The notes under the pieces were generated by a model. It was not told the origin of the DNA and made no database searches. It was given only the letters and a program-made list of their open reading frames with translations. Source: an uncultured Clostridia bacterium (GTDB lineage: Bacteria > Bacillota > Clostridia > Oscillospirales > Acutalibacteraceae). Taken from it: 64,000 bases of DNA. The DNA lies in the NCBI GenBank assembly GCA_946407065.1, contig CAMJMQ010000008.1, forward strand, positions 1 through 64,000, given 5' to 3'. Made by a program: the position numbers and the translations under genes. This document shows positions 38,595-46,683 of the stretch, piece by piece (within the stretch, counting starts at the first letter, position 1; the number at the start of each line of letters is the position of its first letter).

Positions 38595-41522
38595 ATGCAA
38601 ATGAAAAAAGTAGTTAGCTTGATCATGGTTCTTGTCATGATGCTGACTGTCGCGCTCATCCCCGGCACATTCTCCGCTGCCGACAAAGACGCCGCGGCAT
38701 CCGGCACACAGGACTATGCTCTTGCGCCCAACATCCAGAGCGGTAATATCCTGCACGCGTTTAACTGGCGCATGCGCGATCTCGTGAAGTATGCTCCCGA
38801 AATCGCCGCTGCCGGTTACACTTCCGTACAGATATCTCCGATCCAGAAGACAAAGGCGACCGTCAACGACGGTTCCTACGCGACTGACTGGTGGTCCTTC
38901 TATCAGCCCACCGATTTCACCATCGGCAACGCACTCGGTTCCGCTGATGATCTTCAGGCTGCTACCACTGAGCTGCACAAGTACGGCATTAAGGTCATCG
39001 CAGACGTCGTTACCAACCATCTGCAAAACTGCACCACCAAGAAGGAACAATCTGTGGTAAGCTCCACTGTCAGAGGCTTTGCCCGTAACTCCAACCTGCT
39101 TAGCCATACGGCTGCTGCAGGTGACGGTTCTCGTGCGAATCAGGTCAAGCTCGATCTCGATGCTCAGCTTCCCGATATCAATACCGCCAATTCTGCTTAT
39201 CAGCAGTATGTTATCTCCAACCTGCTCAACCCGCTGGCGGATAAAGGCGTTGACGGCTTCCGTTTCGATGCCGCGAAGCACATCGAGACTCCCAACGAGT
39301 CCGACAGCTCTCTGAGCTCCAACTATTGGCCGACCGTTACCAACGCGATCAAGGCGAAGAATTCCAACGCTTATATCTATGGCGAGATCCTTGACAACGC
39401 AGGTAAATTCAGCATTTCTCAGTATACACCTTACATGAACGTCACCGACTGGGCTTACGGTAACACCGTCCGCAGCGCGCTGAATTCTAAGAACGCTTCG
39501 AACCTTGTCAACTACGGCTACACCGGCTCTTCCAAGAACCAGAACGTACTGTGGGTAGAATCTCACGATAACTTCTGCGCTAATGTTTCCACCTCTCTGA
39601 CCAAGAAACAGCAGATCCTCGGTTGGGCAGCGATCGGCGGCCGTAAGGACGCTCCCGCGCTGTTCTTTGTTCGCCCGAAGCATGAGAAACTTGATTCTCC
39701 CGGCTTCATCATGTACGATGATCTGATGGGCGCTCCCGGTTCTGCTGAGACTTGGAAAGATCCGACTGTCGTTGCGGTCAACCACTTCAAGAACGCGTTC
39801 GCCGGTCAGGCAGAAGACGTTAAGGCTAACGGCTCCAAGCTGTTTGTACAGCGCGGCACCGCCGGCATGCTGATCGTTGACCTGAACGGAACTGCCGGCG
39901 CTGTCAGCCAGGCTTGCTCTATGGCTAACGGTACCTATAAGGATCAGGTTTCCGGCAATACCTTCACCGTATCCGGCGGCAAGATCACCGGTAATATCGG
40001 TTCCACCGGCGTTGCGGTCGTCTACAACACCACTGCTGATAACTCCGCTCCCGAGATCAAGCTCTCTTTGAACAACGTTGAGCTGACTCCCGAGGTTCTC
40101 CATCGTTATACCGATGCTACCGCTTCCGTCAAGGTTGACGTCAAGAACGCTACCTCTTATGACATCAAGGTTTCCAACCTCGCTGCTAAGACCATCACCG
40201 ACGCTTCCAAGACCTTCACTCTCAACAGCACCATTCCTTACGGCAAGAGTGTTGATATCACGATCACTGCGACCAATGGTTCAAAGACCGTAGAACGCAC
40301 CTATAACATCAAGAAGAAGAACCCGAACGAGACCAAGAAGGTTTACTTCGACAACAGCACCATGAAGTGGCCGTATGAGAACACTACCGGTCAGAAGACT
40401 GTCGGTATCTTCGTCATGTGCAAGACCGGCACCGCCGCTTCTACCAAGATCGGCTCCTATGATTCTCATAAGATGACCCCTGTATCCGGTCAGACCGATC
40501 TGTATTCCTATGACGTTCCCGCTAACACCAAATACGTCAAGTTCAACGAGGGCTTCATCGGCTCTTCTTACACCGATAAGTCGCATGTAGACGCTTACGG
40601 ACGCTGCCACCTGTTCCACACCTTCTCCGAGTGCCAGGGCTACTGCGGCCGTACCATGCCCGAGACGGTTGTCAACTACGGTACCGCTAACAGCGCGGCT
40701 AACCGTGAGAACGGCGGTTACGAGCTCGTCGGCTCAATGATCCTGCGTGATCTCCGCTTTGAGGACTACGGTGAGTATCCCGTTGCGACCCTGTCCAACG
40801 CTGATACCTCTCTGACCGCGGGCGCTGATGATCCCACTCAGGCTCCCACCGAGAAGCCCACTGAGAAGCCCGTAGGCAGACCGATTCTCCGCGGTGACGC
40901 TGACCAGGATACTCTCGTATGCGTACTCGACGTTACCATGATGCAGCGTCATCTGGCGAATGTGAAGGCGCTGTCCGCTGACGGTGTTCTCGCAGCAGAT
41001 ATCAACAGCGATGACGATTTTGACGCTACCGACGTTACGCTGCTCCAGCGTTATCTCGCAGGTATGGGTAATCAGTACAAGGTCAATCAGATCTTCTACG
41101 TAGGCGGCGACGCTCCTACTCCCACTACTGCTCCTACACCTACCTCTGCACCTCAGCCCACTACTGCTCCCGATCCTGATCCCACCGATGCTCCCGAGCC
41201 TACTACTTCCGGTGAGCCGATCACCTTCCTGCTCACCGACAACTTCGGTTGGGGCAGCGCATATGTTTATGCTTGGGATGAGATCGGTAATGCACTTTGC
41301 GGTGAATGGCCGGGTGCTGCTCAGGCTGAGACTATCACAAACGGCTATGGTGAGACCCAGTTCAAATGCACGGTTCCCGAAGGCGCAGTCGGCGTTATCC
41401 TGAATAACGGCAACGGCGCTCAGACCGAGGACATCACTGATTTCGGTACCTATGAAGGCTACTGGATGGACGGCACCAAGAACGCCCAGGGTCACTACAA
41501 AGTTACCGGCTGGAACTCCTAA
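38595..41522 (+). CDS. Secreted GH13 alpha-amylase with dockerin and C-terminal CBM26-type module
   Basis: 975 aa. Signal peptide about 1-28 (ending FSA). GH13 catalytic domain about 45-475: DVVTNH 137-142, nucleophile D225 (GFRFD), acid/base E264 (YGEI), third carboxylate D325 (SHDN). A beta-rich region (485-575) is followed by a starch-binding-like domain (about 582-680). A type I dockerin occupies about 766-824, its two calcium loops intact (D768, D770, D772, D779; D802, N804, D806, D813). Pro/Thr linkers flank the dockerin. A CBM26-like module (about 874-970) closes the protein. The dockerin implies docking to a cohesin scaffold on the cell surface, as in the Ruminococcus bromii amylosome. 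AGGAGG precedes the ATG. Confidence 0.95.
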   Translation: MQMKKVVSLIMVLVMMLTVALIPGTFSAADKDAAASGTQDYALAPNIQSGNILHAFNWRMRDLVKYAPEIAAAGYTSVQISPIQKTKATVNDGSYATDWWSFYQPTDFTIGNALGSADDLQAATTELHKYGIKVIADVVTNHLQNCTTKKEQSVVSSTVRGFARNSNLLSHTAAAGDGSRANQVKLDLDAQLPDINTANSAYQQYVISNLLNPLADKGVDGFRFDAAKHIETPNESDSSLSSNYWPTVTNAIKAKNSNAYIYGEILDNAGKFSISQYTPYMNVTDWAYGNTVRSALNSKNASNLVNYGYTGSSKNQNVLWVESHDNFCANVSTSLTKKQQILGWAAIGGRKDAPALFFVRPKHEKLDSPGFIMYDDLMGAPGSAETWKDPTVVAVNHFKNAFAGQAEDVKANGSKLFVQRGTAGMLIVDLNGTAGAVSQACSMANGTYKDQVSGNTFTVSGGKITGNIGSTGVAVVYNTTADNSAPEIKLSLNNVELTPEVLHRYTDATASVKVDVKNATSYDIKVSNLAAKTITDASKTFTLNSTIPYGKSVDITITATNGSKTVERTYNIKKKNPNETKKVYFDNSTMKWPYENTTGQKTVGIFVMCKTGTAASTKIGSYDSHKMTPVSGQTDLYSYDVPANTKYVKFNEGFIGSSYTDKSHVDAYGRCHLFHTFSECQGYCGRTMPETVVNYGTANSAANRENGGYELVGSMILRDLRFEDYGEYPVATLSNADTSLTAGADDPTQAPTEKPTEKPVGRPILRGDADQDTLVCVLDVTMMQRHLANVKALSADGVLAADINSDDDFDATDVTLLQRYLAGMGNQYKVNQIFYVGGDAPTPTTAPTPTSAPQPTTAPDPDPTDAPEPTTSGEPITFLLTDNFGWGSAYVYAWDEIGNALCGEWPGAAQAETITNGYGETQFKCTVPEGAVGVILNNGNGAQTEDITDFGTYEGYWMDGTKNAQGHYKVTGWNS

Positions 41523-41538
41523 GTCCGTTCGATGATCA

Positions 41539-41572
41539 ATTGTCATTGCCGGGCTCCTCGAGCCATGACAAT
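41539..41572. repeat. TGTCATTGC-type hairpin element after the amylase
   Basis: ATTGTCAT (41539-41546) pairs with ATGACAAT (41565-41572), with inner GGCT/AGCC pairing. A short derivative of the TGTCATTGCGA family. No T tract. Confidence 0.6.
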
Positions 41573-41606
41573 CTCAATAGTTTGATCGATTAACTGAATA
41601 AGCCAA

Positions 41607-41640
41607 AGGGGCTGTCGTATCTACGGCAGCCCCTGATTTT
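41607..41640 (+). terminator. Terminator of the amylase gene
   Basis: The GC-rich stem AGGGGCTG (41607-41614) with CAGCCCCT (41627-41634) is extended inwards and followed by GATTTTA. Confidence 0.75.
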
Positions 41641-41681
41641 ATGTGACAAGTGTGATATTCCTGTCACCCTAACCAAAATAA

Positions 41682-41707
41682 TAAAGCGCCCGATAAAGGA
41701 CGCTTTA
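41682..41707 (-). terminator. Terminator of the HPr-like gene
   Basis: A 10-bp stem (41682-41691 with 41698-41707, one G-T pair) gives, on the minus strand, a T-rich tail (TTATTATTTT). It lies 30 bp past the HPr-like stop. Confidence 0.7.
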
Positions 41708-41737
41708 CGAAATATTTGACTTTTTATGATCGAATCA

Positions 41738-41968
41738 TTATACTGTAAAAGGTTTTAATTCTTCGATGAACGCGTCCATCTCATCGCCCTCGGCTTCCAG
41801 ATAGATCGGCTGAGAGAGATCCAGCGACAGGATCCCGATGATAGAATGGGCGTCGATCGAATACTCGTTATGATTCAGTGTGATTTTGATGTGCGGATAT
41901 TTTGCTGTCAGCGCGACAAATGCTCTTGCTTTCTCAATGCCGCTGATCGTGATGTTTGTGCTGTACAT
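41738..41968 (-). CDS. HPr-like protein lacking the active-site histidine
   Basis: 76 aa with the beta-alpha-beta layout of the PTS phosphocarrier HPr. The C-terminal half DAHSIIGILSLDLSQPIYLEAEG corresponds to the HPr regulatory-serine region (KSIMGVMSL and following); its serine S43 is kept. The N-terminal active loop, normally GLHARPA, reads GIEKARAFV, so the phosphorylated His-15 is missing. It cannot carry phosphate from EI and is more likely a regulatory partner, as with Crh of Bacillus, which also lacks the histidine. It has its own promoter and terminator. Confidence 0.8.
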   Translation of the reverse strand: MYSTNITISGIEKARAFVALTAKYPHIKITLNHNEYSIDAHSIIGILSLDLSQPIYLEAEGDEMDAFIEELKPFTV

Positions 41969-41996
41969 AGTTTGATAACCCCCTCAAGCGTTATCT

Positions 41997-42025
41997 ATCT
42001 TAGCACTATTTATCCCATTATTCAA
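41997..42025 (-). promoter_or_regulatory. Predicted promoter of the HPr-like gene
   Basis: Minus strand: TTGAAT (42025-42020), 17 bp, TAAGAT (42002-41997). GAGGGGG follows 10 nt before the ATG. Confidence 0.6.
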
Positions 42026-42070
42026 CCCCAAAAACGCTGAATATTTTTACATTTTTCGTGGTGATTTTAT

Positions 42071-43360
42071 TTGAAATACTATATTATGACGCTCGGATGC
42101 AAGGTCAATCAATATGAATCCGAAGTAATGGCGGAGCTGCTCGATCATGCGGGCTATTCTAAAGCAGAATCCTACGGTGAAAGCGACATCAATATCGTCA
42201 ACTCCTGCACTGTTACCGCCACAGGTGACGCAAAGAATCGCAAGCTGATCCGTCGTATCCGACGCGAGAATCCCGACAGCATCATCATCCTGTGCGGCTG
42301 TATGCCGCAGGCGTTTGCCGATGACATCTCCGCTTTTGAGGGATGCGATATCGTGATGGGCAATACCTCCCGCAGAAACATCATTTCTCTGATCGATGAA
42401 TACCTGATGACGCGACAGCAAATCATCCGTATCGGTGAACATCAAAGAGATGAGGCGTTTGAACCGATGCGGATTACCGCGTTCAATGAGCGTACCCGCG
42501 CATGCATCAAGATCGAGGACGGCTGTAACCGCTTTTGCACCTACTGCATCATCCCGTACGCGCGCGGCAGGGTTCGTTCAAAGCCCTTGGATGAGATCCG
42601 ACACGAGGCAGAAATACTCGCTAAAAACGGCTTCAAGGAGATCGTTTTGGTTGGTATCAACCTCTCGGCATACGGTCAGGAATGGGAGTTGAATGTCTAT
42701 GACGCGGTCAGTGTCGTTTGTCAAACAGAGGGGATCGAACGCGTGCGATTGGGCTCCATCGAGCCCGAACGCATGACAGGCGATATCCTGAGCGCCCTTG
42801 CGAAAGAACCGAAGTTTTGTCCGCATTTCCATCTGTCCCTGCAAGCGGGCTGCGACACGACCTTAAAGCGTATGCACCGCCATTATGATACCGCGGAATA
42901 CGCGCGTATCGTCGCGGATATTCGCCGACTGTTCCACAATCCCTCCATCACTACCGATATCATGGTCGGGTTCGTAGGGGAGAGCGAAGAAGATTTCAAC
43001 ACCTCGGTCGGTTTCACGGATGCAATCGGCTTTGCCAAAACTCACGTGTTCCCGTATTCGCGCCGCAAGGGGACTGCCGCCGATAAAATGGACGGTCATA
43101 TTGATGAGCACCTCAAACACGAGCGTGCTGATATCATGATCGCGCATACATTGGAACAGCAACGACGTTTCATGCAAAGTCAGGTCGGTTTGACCGAACC
43201 CATATTGTTTGAGACCCGCTCCAAGGACGGCATGATGGAAGGGTATACCAAGAACTATACCAAGGTGCGCGTCAAGGATGACCGCAACCTTTCCGGCGAA
43301 ATAGTTGACGTCAAGCTCACGGAAGCGCACGACGATTACTGCATCGGTGTGTTGATCTAA
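42071..43360 (+). CDS. mtaB: tRNA (N6-threonylcarbamoyladenosine-C2)-methylthiotransferase
   Basis: Radical-SAM methylthiotransferase that converts t6A37 to ms2t6A in tRNA. 429 aa. The N-terminal UPF0004 domain starts TLGCKVNQYESE and holds three cysteines for one cluster (second NSCTVT, third CGCMPQ). The radical-SAM CxxxCxxC is CNRFCTYC at about 155. A C-terminal TRAM-like domain ends the protein. The start is TTG at 42071 after GGTGAT. Functionally it uses the product of the TsaB/D/E system, part of which is at 57.4 kb. Confidence 0.93.
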   Translation: MKYYIMTLGCKVNQYESEVMAELLDHAGYSKAESYGESDINIVNSCTVTATGDAKNRKLIRRIRRENPDSIIILCGCMPQAFADDISAFEGCDIVMGNTSRRNIISLIDEYLMTRQQIIRIGEHQRDEAFEPMRITAFNERTRACIKIEDGCNRFCTYCIIPYARGRVRSKPLDEIRHEAEILAKNGFKEIVLVGINLSAYGQEWELNVYDAVSVVCQTEGIERVRLGSIEPERMTGDILSALAKEPKFCPHFHLSLQAGCDTTLKRMHRHYDTAEYARIVADIRRLFHNPSITTDIMVGFVGESEEDFNTSVGFTDAIGFAKTHVFPYSRRKGTAADKMDGHIDEHLKHERADIMIAHTLEQQRRFMQSQVGLTEPILFETRSKDGMMEGYTKNYTKVRVKDDRNLSGEIVDVKLTEAHDDYCIGVLI

Positions 43361-43367
43361 ATCCGCG

Positions 43368-44573
43368 TTATTCATTCAAATACCGTATCACGTTTTCGAC
43401 TTCCTGTCGGTTATCCTCATTATGAAAGCTATCATAGCTGTACAGCATAAAGCCGTCACAGCCCTTTTCACGCGTGATGGATAACTCTGTCCTCAGGATA
43501 TCATCATTATCCAGCCATGTCCCGCTGTCGGCGTCTGTACCCGCTTTGTATGCCGGGATACCGATATATAATGACAGTCCGTCATGGCGTTCCGCGTCCA
43601 GCCAATCCTGCAAGCCGTCCTCAAAGGTCAGTGCGGGATTATCCAGTGAAAAGTAGATCTGCGGACAGATATAGTCGATATAGCCCTTCTCGCCGCACCA
43701 CTTTTTTACATCGGCATAGAGCTTATCGTTATTCTTCATATTGCCCTGCGGTGATACGCCGAACAACACATTATTTTTGACTGAATGAACCGCTTGATAG
43801 ACAGCCTGTATCATCCGATTGACATTATCTCTGCGGAATTCCTCTAATGATAGGGGAGAGTCGCTTTCGGCACAATAAGCGTCATAGTCATCCTTATCAA
43901 AATCCCCGCAGTCAGGCGGATAAAAGTAATCGTCGAATTGGATCCCATCGACATCGTAACTCTCCATAATCTCTCTGACACCGTCTGTGATCAGCTTGAT
44001 CGTTTTATCCTTTGCGGGGTTGAGATACATACTACCGTTGACCTCCACACCGATCGATGGATCTTTCCGATACGGATGCTGATTGCTCAGTTCTGACGGC
44101 GTATCCTTGGTGCTGATACGATAGGGATTGAGCCATGCATGCACCATGATATCGTGCTCATGTGCTTTGGTGATGATCGTCTCGAGCGGATCATAACCGG
44201 GATCAACGCCCTGTGTACCGGTCAGGATATGTGACCACGGATAAATCTTTGAGGGATAGAGTGCATCACAAAACGGTCGTACCTGTACGATCATCGTATT
44301 GAGATCGGCATTCTCCATATCTGACAGGATTTGATCGATTATTTCATTAAATGCCGCTTTTTTATCTGCTTCACCTTCTACGTCCAGCGTCATATAGGTC
44401 ACCCACACGCCGCGGATCTCTTCCTGCGGCTTTTCGACGGTGATGTTGCTGACGTCCTTGATCGGCTCCTGCGCGCTCACCTCAGGCTCCTTGTCCGATC
44501 CCGACACATATAGGATAGAACCTGCCAATAGCACAAACGATAAAACAAACGGTATTATTCTTTTATAGAACAT
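43368..44573 (-). CDS. GHL10/DUF187-type glycosidase-like protein, membrane-anchored
   Basis: 401 aa. A hydrophobic N-terminus (about 7-24) serves as signal or anchor, then a short Glu/Pro-rich linker, then a TIM-barrel GHL10 domain from residue 52 (EIRGVWVTYMTLD). It includes MVHAWLNPYRIS and the conserved DGIQFDDYFYP segment, whose acidic pair is likely catalytic. The family is related to YngK of Bacillus and is thought to act on wall glycans. CGGAGTGAT precedes the ATG. It converges on mtaB with 7 bp between the stops and diverges from the DUF1294 gene with 20 bp between the starts. Confidence 0.87.
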   Translation of the reverse strand: MFYKRIIPFVLSFVLLAGSILYVSGSDKEPEVSAQEPIKDVSNITVEKPQEEIRGVWVTYMTLDVEGEADKKAAFNEIIDQILSDMENADLNTMIVQVRPFCDALYPSKIYPWSHILTGTQGVDPGYDPLETIITKAHEHDIMVHAWLNPYRISTKDTPSELSNQHPYRKDPSIGVEVNGSMYLNPAKDKTIKLITDGVREIMESYDVDGIQFDDYFYPPDCGDFDKDDYDAYCAESDSPLSLEEFRRDNVNRMIQAVYQAVHSVKNNVLFGVSPQGNMKNNDKLYADVKKWCGEKGYIDYICPQIYFSLDNPALTFEDGLQDWLDAERHDGLSLYIGIPAYKAGTDADSGTWLDNDDILRTELSITREKGCDGFMLYSYDSFHNEDNRQEVENVIRYLNE

Positions 44574-44593
44574 TTTATCACTCCGAGGTTATT

Positions 44594-44872
44594 TTGAAAT
44601 TTCTGACTATTTATCTGATCATCATTAATATTATCGCCATCATCGTGACAATCCACGATAAACACGCCGCAGTCAAAGGCAATTGGCGCGTCAAAGAGAA
44701 TACATTGTTGTTGCTATCCGCGCTCGGCGGCGCACCCGCGATGTATTTGACCATGCTGCTGATCCGCCACAAAACACAAAAACCGAAGTTCATGCTCGGG
44801 ATCCCGCTGATCTTCATCGCGGAGCTCATTATCATATATCTGGTGCTTCACTATGCCTATCGGATACTATGA
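44594..44872 (+). CDS. DUF1294 small membrane protein
   Basis: 92 aa with three hydrophobic segments (about 4-20, 36-55, 67-90). It has the DUF1294 pattern: a DKHAAVKGNWRVKENTLLLLSALGG-type motif (broken for length at the middle) and RHKTQKPKF. The start is TTG at 44594 with CGAGG upstream. It overlaps the pseudouridine synthase gene by 20 nt, suggesting coupled translation. Function unknown. Confidence 0.85.
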   Translation: MKFLTIYLIIINIIAIIVTIHDKHAAVKGNWRVKENTLLLLSALGGAPAMYLTMLLIRHKTQKPKFMLGIPLIFIAELIIIYLVLHYAYRIL

Positions 44873-45734
44873 GTTTACGGTAACGCCTGCCGACGACGGT
44901 ATTACGCTCAAGAGCTTTTTGCGACGGATATGCGGACTGTCGGCGCGTTCCATGAAGGTCATCCGATACGGCGGAGGCAGCATTTCCCGCGACGACACTG
45001 AATTACGTGCGCACGATATCCTGCACAGCGGCGATAGCATCAAGGTGCGACTGCCGCAGGAGGAGCAAAGCGATATTATGCCGATTGAAGGTACGCTCGA
45101 CATCCTCTTTGAAGATAACCGACTGTTGATCGTCAATAAGCCTCCCCATATGCCCGTGCACCCTACCAAGATCCACCAACTCGATACCTTGGCGAATATC
45201 GTCATGTTTGAGCAGGAGCGTAGGGGAGAGCGCTATCCTTTTCGCGCTCTCAATCGTCTGGATAAGGACACCTCGGGTATTGTGATCCTCGCGAAGGACC
45301 GTATTGCGTACAACATGGTTTTCTCAACCATTCAAAAGACCTATGTCGCGGTATGCGAGGGGATCATCACAGAGGGCGGTACCATCGATCTGCCGATCGG
45401 AGCGGCGCCCGACAGCAAGATCCAAAGATGTGTCCGAAAAGATGGCGCAAAGGCGATCACACATTATGAGCCGCTCCAAATCTTCGACCGTCACACGCTG
45501 TGCAAAGTTTGGCTTGAAACAGGCAGGACCCATCAGATCCGTTGTCATATGAGCGCGATCGGTTATCCGCTGGCAGGAGATGATTTGTACGGCGGCAGTG
45601 TTGATCTGTTCCAACGACAGGCATTACATTGCCGATCCGTCACATTTCCGCATCCGATCACAAAAGATCAGATCGAACTCACCGCACCGTTTCCTGCGGA
45701 TTTTTCCATACTATTCAAATCAACCTCCCCATGA
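44853..45734 (+). CDS. RluA-family pseudouridine synthase
   Basis: 293 aa. The N-terminal S4-like RNA-binding segment (GITLKSFLRRICGLSARSM) precedes a catalytic domain with RLDKDTSGIVILAK, whose Asp is the catalytic residue of the RluA family, and GRTHQIRCHMSAIGYPLAGD. The family modifies uridines in 23S rRNA or tRNA; the exact site cannot be told. It begins inside the 3' end of the DUF1294 gene. The stop codon lies within the terminator stem. Confidence 0.92.
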   Translation: MPIGYYEFTVTPADDGITLKSFLRRICGLSARSMKVIRYGGGSISRDDTELRAHDILHSGDSIKVRLPQEEQSDIMPIEGTLDILFEDNRLLIVNKPPHMPVHPTKIHQLDTLANIVMFEQERRGERYPFRALNRLDKDTSGIVILAKDRIAYNMVFSTIQKTYVAVCEGIITEGGTIDLPIGAAPDSKIQRCVRKDGAKAITHYEPLQIFDRHTLCKVWLETGRTHQIRCHMSAIGYPLAGDDLYGGSVDLFQRQALHCRSVTFPHPITKDQIELTAPFPADFSILFKSTSP

Positions 45735-45760
45735 TGATTTTCGTACATCGGGGAGGTTTT
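45722..45760. terminator. Terminator at the convergent rluA-type / TIGR04086 junction
   Basis: AACCTCCCC (45722-45730) pairs with GGGGAGGTT (45750-45758), plus inner pairing, followed by TTTTCC on the plus strand. It overlaps the pseudouridine synthase stop codon. Confidence 0.8.
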
Positions 45761-45761
45761 C

Positions 45762-46166
45762 CTATTTGATTCGCACTCTCTCCTTGCGGTTCACGCCCGT
45801 GATACCGCCGATGATACCGCATAACAGCATCACGGCACTGCGGATGACAGTCAATAATCCGATATTGTTTTTGGTCATACTCATACCGACCGCGAACACG
45901 ATCAGCAGAGATATTGCCCCGCACAGTGTACCGATGATCAAACCCTTCGATTTTGCGATCACACAGGCGATATACGCGCCGATCAGCACACTGAACCCTT
46001 CGAGCGCGACCATCACATAGTCGATGATATCATAGGGGATACCCGACATCATGTTCAGCATCATCGAGAACAGGCAGGTGAGGAGCACAGCGAGCACAAC
46101 AGAGCTCAGAACACCGATCACAACCGCTTTGACGATGCGCACTTTATCATTACCGAAATCAGACAT
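45762..46166 (-). CDS. TIGR04086-family membrane protein
   Basis: 134 aa with four transmembrane segments and a basic C-terminal tail (NRKERVRIK). Family TIGR04086 members occur just downstream of yajC in Clostridia, as here. An earlier in-frame ATG (46187) is rejected. GGGGTGA, 8 nt before the ATG at 46166, is the evident ribosome site, and that site lies in the 3' arm of the hairpin ending yajC. Function unknown. Confidence 0.82.
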   Translation of the reverse strand: MSDFGNDKVRIVKAVVIGVLSSVVLAVLLTCLFSMMLNMMSGIPYDIIDYVMVALEGFSVLIGAYIACVIAKSKGLIIGTLCGAISLLIVFAVGMSMTKNNIGLLTVIRSAVMLLCGIIGGITGVNRKERVRIK

Positions 46167-46172
46167 AAAAAA

Positions 46173-46203
46173 TTCACCCCTGTACACACTATGCAGGGGT
46201 GAA
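46173..46203 (-). terminator. Hairpin between yajC and the TIGR04086 gene
   Basis: A perfect 10-bp stem (46203-46194 with 46182-46173 on the minus strand) is followed by TTTTTT. It is a classical terminator for yajC, but its 3' arm GGGGTGAA is also the ribosome site of the next gene, so readthrough mRNA would hide that site. Confidence 0.8.
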
Positions 46204-46208
46204 AAATT

Positions 46209-46610
46209 TTATTCGTTATTCTTTTGTGCTTTCTTTTCTTCCTTAGCGGCCTTCTTCGCGGCGCGGCGTTCCTGAAGCTCTTTGAGCTTATCTTCCTTCG
46301 TCTTCTTCTCGGGAGTCGTTTCCTTGATGGTATCAACGCTGGAGATCGCCCATTTCTTGAACTTCATCTTGGTGCGATCGGGACCTGTCTCGATGACAAA
46401 AGCATCCTCTTCCTCTTTTACCGCGATGATTCTGCCCTGAATACCGCCGATCGTTGTGATATCATCACCGATCTGGATATTGTTGCGCATTTCCTGTTCC
46501 TGTTTCTTCTTCTTCGAATTCGGACGAATGAGCAAGAAGTAAAGAACTGCGAACAGACCTACATAAATTAAGATTATCCACCAGCTGCCGCCGGATCCTG
46601 AACCAAACAT
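46209..46610 (-). CDS. yajC: YajC, preprotein translocase accessory subunit
   Basis: 133 aa. One transmembrane helix (about 9-26, WWIILIYVGLFAVLYFLLI) is followed by the YajC signature RPNSKKKKQEQEM and a cytoplasmic beta-barrel-like part with IQIGDDITTIGGIQGRI. The C-terminal 45 residues are Lys/Glu/Ala-rich and longer than usual. AAAGGAAG precedes the ATG. YajC associates with SecDF. It lies downstream of queA-tgt as in many Clostridia but also has its own promoter. Confidence 0.94.
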   Translation of the reverse strand: MFGSGSGGSWWIILIYVGLFAVLYFLLIRPNSKKKKQEQEMRNNIQIGDDITTIGGIQGRIIAVKEEEDAFVIETGPDRTKMKFKKWAISSVDTIKETTPEKKTKEDKLKELQERRAAKKAAKEEKKAQKNNE

Positions 46611-46641
46611 AGTTAAACTTCCTTTCCAATTATTCCAAGTT

Positions 46642-46670
46642 ATTATAACAGGTTAGTTGGATTTTTGCAA
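46642..46670 (-). promoter_or_regulatory. Predicted promoter of yajC
   Basis: Minus strand: TTGCAA (46670-46665), 17 bp, TATAAT (46647-46642), in the gap after the tgt stop. Confidence 0.75.
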
Positions 46671-46683
46671 GAGCTAAGTGCAA

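Noticed and set aside
38580-40103. 507-codon open frame on the minus strand opposite the amylase
   Set aside because: It lies fully antisense to a gene with all GH13 motifs and has no ribosome site or recognisable domain. It is open because of the codon bias of the amylase.
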